Notes under the pieces: generated by a model | What the model saw: only the letters and a program-made list of their open reading frames with translations | Databases searched by the model: none | What the model was told of the DNA's origin: nothing | Position numbers and translations under genes: made by a program | Part shown: positions 57,117 to 64,000 of the stretch, piece after piece | Numbering within the stretch: position 1 is the stretch's first letter | Layout of the letters: the number at the start of each line of letters is the position of its first letter | DNA from: Gordionus sp. m RMFG-2023 | Taxonomy: Eukaryota > Nematomorpha > Gordioida > Chordodea > Parachordodidae | DNA length: 64,000 bases | Direction: 5' to 3' | Assembly (NCBI RefSeq): GCF_954871325.1 | Contig: NC_088776.1 | Location: 61,838,954 to 61,902,953 of the forward strand

Positions 57117-58196
57117 AGGGTACGTATTCCCAAACATGATGGAATATATTTCCGGTTGAAACCAGATTTTTAGGGAAATAAAATAAAATAACACTTTCCC
57201 GGAAAAACCACGTTGCCGCTAACGCACATGAACATTTCCCAACAATCCCTATACCAGCAAACCCCCTACCTCCCCCATCACTCTCAATCGATAATTTTAT
57301 TTTATTTACTATTATCGATTCCTTTTTTTTGAAAGCACACTTATTTATAAATCAATAGTTATCGATACGCACCCGGAAAACAGCATTCCCGATTTACGGA
57401 TCATTCGTCCATTTCCGGAATTCCAAGAATATTTGGAAAGCATAGACTTCTCGGCCATGAATAAAAATGTATATTAATAAATACGATATGATGCTCCGTT
57501 TTTAATGGCGGTTTTCCGGGTTTTATCCGGGTAAGCTTTCCATATTTCACGGTCTATCACGATCTGCAAGATCCTTACTTCCAATGTAACCCGTTACCAC
57601 TTTCATCCGCGTCGTCTTGGGTTCCCGCTACTCGACCTATAATTTTTTTGGCAGAATTTTACATGCCCCCCCCCCCCCCCCATTTTTTAAAATATTTCAT
57701 TCATCCCTTTCTAATAAATTTTAATCAACATAAAGAACCTTTTTTTTTCCCGACTCTCACTATTAATCAGTTGTAGAATGTCTTACTTCCTCTCCTATAT
57801 CCCTAGAAGACCCTACTTATACCCTCTGGCGTCGACGGCAGGTCGAGCGTTACAGCATATTTGTCATAAAATTAAATCATTCATTTGTTATATATATATA
57901 TTTTTTTTCAAAAAAAAAATAAATAATTGCCAAGATAGCAACTCAAAAAGTATCCTTACATAATAATTTTGGCAAAATTATGGCGGGCTTATCTCTCCCG
58001 ACGACAGAATTCCGAAAATGTACGAAAAAAAAAAATTTTTTTTATTTTTTTTTGCGCGAACTTTCATTTTCTTTTTAAAATTTACGATTTCATGAAAAAA
58101 ATATATACATATATTAAGGATCCACCGGATAAATATATATATACTATATACTCACTTTAAAAGGAAAGAGGGGGGGGGAACGAGGCAAGCAATTAG
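57117..58196. other. no gene seen; one foldback-MITE arm
   Basis: A single arm of the 33501 MITE family (TATTCCCAAACATGATGGAA, TTCCGGTT) at 57117-57160. Otherwise A+T-rich sequence with a poly-C run at about 57667. Confidence 0.5.
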
Positions 58197-58533
58197 TATT
58201 GTTAAACGGCGAGCCTATTGGCCGCATTCATAGTGGATCCGACCCGACACGATTTAACAGCTGATCGATTTTTAAGATCTGTTTATGAGAATCAAATTTT
58301 TTTTGTAGGAATATTAATTTTGTCTTTAATTCTAAACACGATAATAACCTAAGAAATATCGGTTTTAATAAAGAAAAATTGAATCTAATAAACCGATTTT
58401 AAAAATCGATCAGCTGTTAAATCGTGTCGGATCGGATCCACTATGAATGCGGCCAGCCAGAAAAATATTGTCTTAGCCCCGAGATTTCGATGATATATGT
58501 CTCAGACCTTTTTCTAGGAGCAAAATCTTCAGG
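58197..58533. mobile_element. hAT MITE of the 5151 family, split by another MITE
   Basis: The two flanks (TATTGTTAAACGGCGAGCC and CAGCCAGAAAAATATTGTCT...AAATCTTCAGG) are colinear with the reverse of 5151-5302. Between them lies a palindromic insert at 58220-58454. The far end is degraded. Confidence 0.72.
58220..58454. mobile_element. palindromic MITE inserted in the preceding element
   Basis: Starts GGCCGCATTCATAGTGGATC and ends GATCCACTATGAATGCGGCC, with CGATTTAACAGCTGATCGAT mirrored inside. It is a near-perfect inverted repeat of about 60 bp at each end around a 110-bp core. Confidence 0.85.
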
Positions 58534-58770
58534 CTTGCGTACAATTTTTATTTCTGTAGAAATATTTAATTAGCAGAAAACTAGCCGTTTTAAAAACACT
58601 TACAAGCAAGAAAAAAAAAATTGGTTTAATGATGCAACGAATTGGCTGAAGACGTAATTAGGATCCGATACGACAAACTGCTGATCGATTTTAATTATAA
58701 GATAAAAAATTTTTTTTAAAGAATAATTATCAAATTAACCTTTGATATTTGTATATTTATAAAATACATC

Positions 58771-59172
58771 ATACGAGGCCTCTATGGGCTGCCCGTTCAA
58801 AATCTAATTGTACATATTTTGGTTTTTAGTATTCACATATCTCTTTTATCATTTGGAAGAGTTTTATATATGCGGCTTTACTTTTATTTGGCAATAAAGC
58901 ATATATGGCTACCAGTGCCACCCATATAGATGGCTTTCGGCCTCTGCAAGGAATCTAATTTAGTCATATGTAGAGAATATTAGAATATCATTGTTATGAT
59001 TGGCTAAGAGGAATGACTCCCCTTCAAACGTCGTATATTCTGAAGGCAATATTAGCTCACCTGTTGTTAGAGGCAAGGCTGGCCGTGACTGCGTAATCAT
59101 TCGAACCGTAGTTTTCTTGAACTGATTCAAAGCGTGAAAGTGTATTGGGGAAGTTGGAAATATCTGGGACAT
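58771..59172 (-). pseudogene. MULE transposase fragment, left arm
   Basis: On the minus strand LPLTTGELILPSEYTTFEGE, SFLLANHNNDILIFSTYD and IRFLAEAES are followed, in a neighbouring frame, by AIYALLPNKSKAAYIKLFQM, IKEI and YVQLDFERAAHRG. This is the start of the MULE domain: an ELxLPxxLxxTxxGExFLL lead, then FxTxxxLxxLxxA, then YALLPNKxxxxY, then xDFExA. Frameshifts and a stop after STYD break it, and the catalytic core ends at about 58771. Confidence 0.82.
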
Positions 59173-59382
59173 TAATAAGCCTTTCCTGTTAATTTTGCTA
59201 TATATTATCTTGATTCTAATGGGTTCGATTTCATAGTAGTCTTGAGACTATTCCTTGTTTCAAGGCTTAAGAATTCATCTTTCTCCCTTTCTCATGTGTA
59301 TGTTCTTGTGTTGTATCAATTCTTGAATCTCTGATTCTTAATATTGCACGTCCATTCCACAAATTTTGACGACACTTATAAT

Positions 59383-60112
59383 CAGGGTTGTGCATTTGAC
59401 TGGTCAAATACGTTTCGGTTAGGTCAAATATGGTCAAATTCAAATATATGTTTTTAAGTCAATATCAACTTAAAATGTAAATTAATAATAATAAAATGAA
59501 TCTATAATATTAATTTTTTAAATTCATTGTCATTCAATAACTAACGTTTAGCTCTCTGTAGGAGAGTCTTGTTCTGACTTATATTCAATATTATCATTTT
59601 CTTTAATATTTTATAATCAATTTTCCTGATGTCGAGATCTTTCGATTTCTATTTTTAAAGGAATTTTAACCCAAATCGACCTATTTCTTTAAAATAACTA
59701 GGAATATTTAGTCTCTTAATGAGCATGATGGTAAAGTTTAATCTATTAACTTGAGGTCGGAATTGATTGTTTCCTGTGGAAATTACTGTTTTCCACATAA
59801 TTTGCTATTAAACATGCTGATTTTGCTTCTGAAATTAATTATAACACTTAAAATATTTTGGTCATCACAACCTTGTAAAATGGCTAATTCTTGAATTATA
59901 TCATATACATTGAAATCACTACTATTGAGATGCTCCTCTTGATATTGGAGACCCAAAAAATAAGCTACATTGTGATCACATGTAACTTATATCGTTTTTT
60001 CCTGTTTTAAACATATTTTTAATTTTTTTTTCTTTAGATTTTTTTAGAGCATTTGACCGTATTTGACTAGGTTAAATACTTTTCCGGGCAATTGACCGAC
60101 TTGCCAACCCTG
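59383..60112. mobile_element. hAT MITE (CAGGGTTG type) in the left MULE arm
   Basis: Starts CAGGGTTGTGCATTTGACTG and ends CGACTTGCCAACCCTG, flanked by an exact 8-bp duplication CTTATAAT (59375-59382 and 60113-60120). GGTCAAATA / TTGACC motifs crowd both ends. Related to the fragment at 12446 and, in 50 internal bases, to the outer hAT near 16050. Confidence 0.93.
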
Positions 60113-60419
60113 CTTATAATAGATAGAATCCTTCCTATAATAATCTTTAATGTACAGAAATCCCTGATAATAAAGGCAATAATTACCCTTTGAGTATTCA
60201 ATGTATTGAATATCTATGATATTAAATAAACATTCGTTATAGTAATATGTGATATTTTTTAATTAAATCATGAATTTATTACTTGAATTTTGAATGTTAG
60301 CATATTGTAATTCTAATAGCATTTGAGCATTGTTTATATCTTCTGTACCTATTTAAAAAAATAATTAAATTAGTTTAATACAAAAGTTATAAAGTTATTA
60401 ATTTACTAGTCATTGTAAT

Positions 60420-60840
60420 TTGTATATTAAATGTGGGTAACAGCTGAGATTGAGTTAGTAAAATGCCTAATAATTAATTGATTATAAAGTTTAATAATAG
60501 TTACTAGGAGTTGAGATAGAGTTAACGTATTGCCTAAAAATTTAACTATATGAAACTAGTTATAGTTGGTTGGGAGTTTGTGATCAAGAGTTGAGATTGA
60601 GCAAATATATTGCCTAAAAATAAATTGATTATAGAAATTTCAATTTGTGAGACTTGATATGAGCAGGTTGCAACCTGGGTGTTACTAGAATTTGAGGTTG
60701 AGTGAGCATATTGTCCAAAAATATATTTATTTTAAAAATTTAAATATTTTATGAAACTTGATAATGAAGGTTGTATTTTAATTCTTCGAGATAATTGGAA
60801 TTGAGTCATTGGCTGACTATCAGATATACATAGAAAGTTA
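60420..60840. repeat. degenerate tandem units in the MULE arm
   Basis: Four imperfect units of about 100 bases built around GAGTTGAGATTGAG...TATTGCCTAAAAAT...TTGATTATA. The same set appears inverted in the right arm at about 61520-61920. Confidence 0.7.
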
Positions 60841-62236
60841 TTGAGTAAATAATAAAGTGTCATAGTGAATTATTTATAAAAATATTTACCAATGGGTGAT
60901 TTACATTGTTCTATGGTATGATCCTGTGTTTCTGTGAACTTACCTGATTGGGAAATATCCCGTCCTGATCATCTCCATTTTTAACATCGGTAATACACAG
61001 AGGAATTTACTACCATATTGATAGTATTCTTCCAAATCATTAAAACATAGATTATCATGTCCTCTTTTGGATTTTTTTTATTAGTAAATTTGTTTTATGA
61101 AATCACATTACTAAATTGATTACATCTAAGTTAGATTGCTAACTTTGAATTATATTGGGATTAATTCTTCTCTCAAGAAAAATTTTGATGTTGGTTGACA
61201 ACCGTTTTAATTTCCATGATTATCATTATAAATAAGAATATTCTTAAACTATTGCTTTTTCCGCACTTTAATAGAATCAATCACAGAATTGGACGAAATT
61301 TTACGATTAAGTGTCCATACAATGGTAGGCACGATAATCTTCAAATCAGGTAAGTTCACAGAAACCCAGGATCATACCATAGAACAATGTAAATCACCTA
61401 ATATTAAATATTTTTATAAATAATTCACTGTGAAACTTATTATTTACTCAATAACTTTTCCATGTATATCTGATAGTCAGCCAATGACTCAATTCCAATT
61501 TATCTCAAAGAATTAAATTACAACCTTCATTTTCATGTTTCATAAAATATTAAATTTATAAAATCAATATATTAATAGACAATACGGCTCACTCAATCTC
61601 AAATTCTAGTAACACCCAACATGCAACTTGCTAATGCCATATCAAGTTTCACAAATCAATATTTCTATAATCAATTTATTTTTAGGCAATATATTTGCTC
61701 AATCTCAACTCTTGGTCCCATTCCCAACCAACTTTAACTAGTTTCATCAATTATTATATTTTTATAATCAATTTTTTCTTAGGCAATACGTTTACTTAAT
61801 CTCAGCTCCTATTATAACACAACTGCAACCTGCTAATTCCATATCAAGTCTCAAAAATTATTATATTTTATAATCAATTAATTATTAGACATTATATTAA
61901 CTCAATCTCAACTATTACCCATATCTAATATACAACCTAAAATGTTTAGTAAATACATTTTTATAACTATTGTATTAAATTATTTATTTAACTATTTTTT
62001 AAATAGGTACAGAAGATATAAACAATGCCCACATGCTATTAGAATTACAATTAGCTAACTTTTTAAATTTAAGTAATAAATTCATGATTTAATTAACAGA
62101 TATCACATCTACAATGAATATTTTTATTTATATATCATAGATATTCAATATATTGAATCCTCAAAGGGGGTAATTATTGCCTTTTATTATCAGGGATTTC
62201 TGTACATTAAAGATTATTCTAGGAAGGATTCTATCT

Positions 62237-62244
62237 ATTATAAG
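62237..62244. other. empty hAT target site in the right MULE arm
   Basis: ATTATAAG here is the uninterrupted counterpart of the CTTATAAT duplicated around the hAT in the left arm. Confidence 0.88.
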
Positions 62245-62449
62245 TGTCATCAAAATTTGTGGAATGGACGTGCAATATTAAGAATTAGAAATTCAAGAAT
62301 TGATACAACACAAGAACATACGCATGAGAAGAGGACAAAGATGAATTCTTAAGCCTCGAAACAATAAATAGTCTCACAGCTGCTATGAAATCGTACCCAC
62401 TAGAATCCTAATAATATATAACAAAATTTTAGCAGAAAGGCTTCAAAAT

Positions 62450-62685
62450 GTTCCAGATAGTTCCAACTTTCCCAATACGTCCACGCTTTGAATCAGTTCA
62501 AAAAAACTACGATTCGAATGATTAAGCAGTCACTGCCAGCCTTGCCTCTAACAAAAAGTGAGCTAATATTCCCTTCAGAATATACAACGTTTTAGGGGGA
62601 GCCATTAGATTTTAATATTCTCCACATATGGCTTTATTAGAATTCTTGCCATAGGAGCCGAAACCATTTACATGGATGTCACCTT
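62450..62685 (+). pseudogene. MULE transposase fragment, right arm
   Basis: A plus-strand counterpart of the left-arm fragment: LPALPLTKSELIFPSEYTTF and then decayed sequence up to the arm boundary. It has more stops than the left copy and lacks the YALLPNK region. Confidence 0.7.
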
Positions 62686-63040
62686 TTTTTTTAAAAAAAC
62701 GCGAAATTAATAAAAAATATCTAAAAAACGCGTCCAACATAAAATAAATATAAAACGCAAATTTAATTTGTCGTATTTTATATATCATTCCAATACAATT
62801 TAATTATTCTTATTCATTTATTTATTCTAAATATTCGATTACATTTAATATTTAATTATTTCAATTATTTTCTTCGCTATAACTTGAAAATAATGATAAA
62901 CTATTACCACCATAATTTATAACAAATAATGATAATATGTAAACGAGAACGAGGACAAGATGGATACGTTCAATGGTATCATGACAACATTTCGTAACGC
63001 TAAACTTAGCAAAACCTCCCACTCTAATACAACGTTGGAT
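62686..63040. other. no gene seen
   Basis: A+T-rich spacer with two AAAACGCG motifs. Confidence 0.5.
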
Positions 63041-63536
63041 GGAATACCATATATAAATATATATTTTAGTTTTATGTGCCTCTTGGCGTGATTTAAAACA
63101 TTTTTGTTATTATTTACATTTTATCGAATTTACAATTTACATTTTTTTTATTATATATTATCGTTTAAATTATTTTATTATATTGCGTAACCTAAAAAAT
63201 GATTGATTATTTACTTGATTTATTTAAACATATTTAAATGGTGTGCCAAAAATCGATATATAAAGACAGTCTTTATAATGATACATATTATTTTGATGAG
63301 CGATTTAATAAAGTTACAGTTTTATATATATTTAAAATCTGACTTGGTGGCAATTATAGAATGCGTTTAATAATAATATTCTCCAACTCTACCAAACTTT
63401 TTAAACTGAATTTAAAGTTAAAGTGGATAGAATAATAAAATGTAAATTTTAACGCTATAAAATACAAATAAAACTAAAAATGTTTTAAATCGCTCCACGA
63501 GGCATAAACCTAAAATATATTTATATAGAACATTCC
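63041..63536. mobile_element. palindromic MITE
   Basis: The left end GGAATACCATATATAAATAT, ATGTGCCTCTTGGCGTGATT, TAAAACATTTTTG is mirrored at the right as AAAATGTTTTAAATCGCTCC, ACGAGGCATAAACC and GAACATTCC. Inverted arms exceed 100 bp. No target duplication was seen. Confidence 0.78.
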
Positions 63537-63587
63537 CTCCATTTGTTTTATTCAAGTGTGAGGTTTGCTAATAATGCACACAAAATT

Positions 63588-63680
63588 GAGCGTTTATTAC
63601 TTTAATTTTTTAATAAAAAAACGTAACGCGTCCTCTGTTTAAATTGTGTCTTTTTATCAATGTCCGTCGATTCAAAATGT
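63588..63680 (+). repeat. dispersed repeat, copy 2
   Basis: Direct copy of 2365-2475 (TGAGCGTTTA, AAAACGTAACGCG, GTCCGTCGATTCAA). Confidence 0.6.
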
Positions 63681-63840
63681 TAAATAAGTTCTTTAAATAA
63701 AAAAGGATTTGTCTTTGAAAATTATATTATCGTCTGCTTTCTTTATTTCTTTTAATTTATAAATATTCTTTTTTTTAGGATTCATAAGGTAAGTTATTTA
63801 TATTACATTTTTTATATAATATTACAAAGCGAAGAATAAA

Positions 63841-64000
63841 ATTGTTAAAAGATACTTCCAAATGGATCTAGATACAGATACATCGTCTAAAATAATATCT
63901 AGATACAGATTATTTAATCAAAAATCTTACTAGATACAGATATAGATACCACATTTTTATATCTAGATACAGGATCTAGATACGTATCTAGATCCTGTAA
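63841..64000. mobile_element. hAT MITE of the TATCTAGATAC family, cut by the window edge
   Basis: ATTGTTAAAAGATACTTCCA then GGATCTAGATACAGATACAT match the reverse complement of the right end of 33690-34413. It continues past the last base. The terminal CAGAG is degraded. Confidence 0.8.

Larger units (their letters stand above)
58915..62685. mobile_element. large palindrome of MULE sequence
   Basis: The left arm (58915-60949) and right arm (61344-62685) are inverted copies with perhaps 80-90 percent identity by eye, separated by a 394-bp spacer (60950-61343). Both arms carry the 5' region and first coding part of a MULE, pointing away from the centre. The left arm is longer only because of a hAT insertion at 59383-60112. 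Confidence 0.88.

Overview
The window is a metazoan, apparently invertebrate, nuclear segment. It is very A+T-rich (about three quarters by eye), its host genes are split by GT-AG introns, and most of the rest is transposon debris. No bacterial-type operons or rRNA genes were seen. The exact taxon cannot be fixed from the sequence.

Four host loci are supported. (1) Positions 928-3662 (+) hold the 3' half of a PTP1B/TC-PTP-like non-receptor tyrosine phosphatase: P-loop exon, Q-loop exon and terminal exon. (2) Positions 11037-11626 (+) hold two phase-matched exons of a TMEM170-like membrane protein. (3) Positions 18195-31317 (-) hold a gene not recognised, built of many short symmetric exons. 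Nine intact 57-66 bp exons encode tyrosine-rich repeats of three types (alpha, gamma, beta) that recur in the same order, so whole three-exon blocks were amplified. (4) Positions 47287-49109 (+) hold the first four exons of NAE1/APP-BP1, the regulatory subunit of the NEDD8-activating enzyme. A Harbinger transposon starts about 60 bp further on and no later exon was found.

The rest is a layered record of mobile DNA. 5.9-7.8 kb: a piggyBac-like element with TTAA duplications. 12.4-16.3 kb: hAT nested inside hAT nested inside a third hAT fragment. 31.5-35.6 kb: TIR elements and hAT MITEs. 36.1-41.4 kb: a Ty3/gypsy fossil split by a hAT with an 8-bp target duplication. 44.3-46.9 kb: a decayed LINE of the QGDPLGP / YLDDG type. 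49.2-50.5 kb: PIF/Harbinger. 51.7-53.3 kb: a scrambled LINE. 54.5-56.0 kb: a TIR element carrying a 151-bp minisatellite. 58.8-62.7 kb: a large palindrome of MULE sequence, one arm of which took a hAT while the other keeps the empty site. 63-64 kb: a palindromic MITE and the start of another hAT MITE.

The most novel feature is the tandem-exon gene. Phase-0 symmetric exons, near-identical weak GTAAT donors, NAGNNNAG double acceptors, dead exons and inverted exon copies together suggest a fast-evolving repetitive protein whose length changes by duplication of intron-exon units. A second open question is an intact, more GC-rich pair of overlapping ORFs at 8575-9487 with no recognised family.
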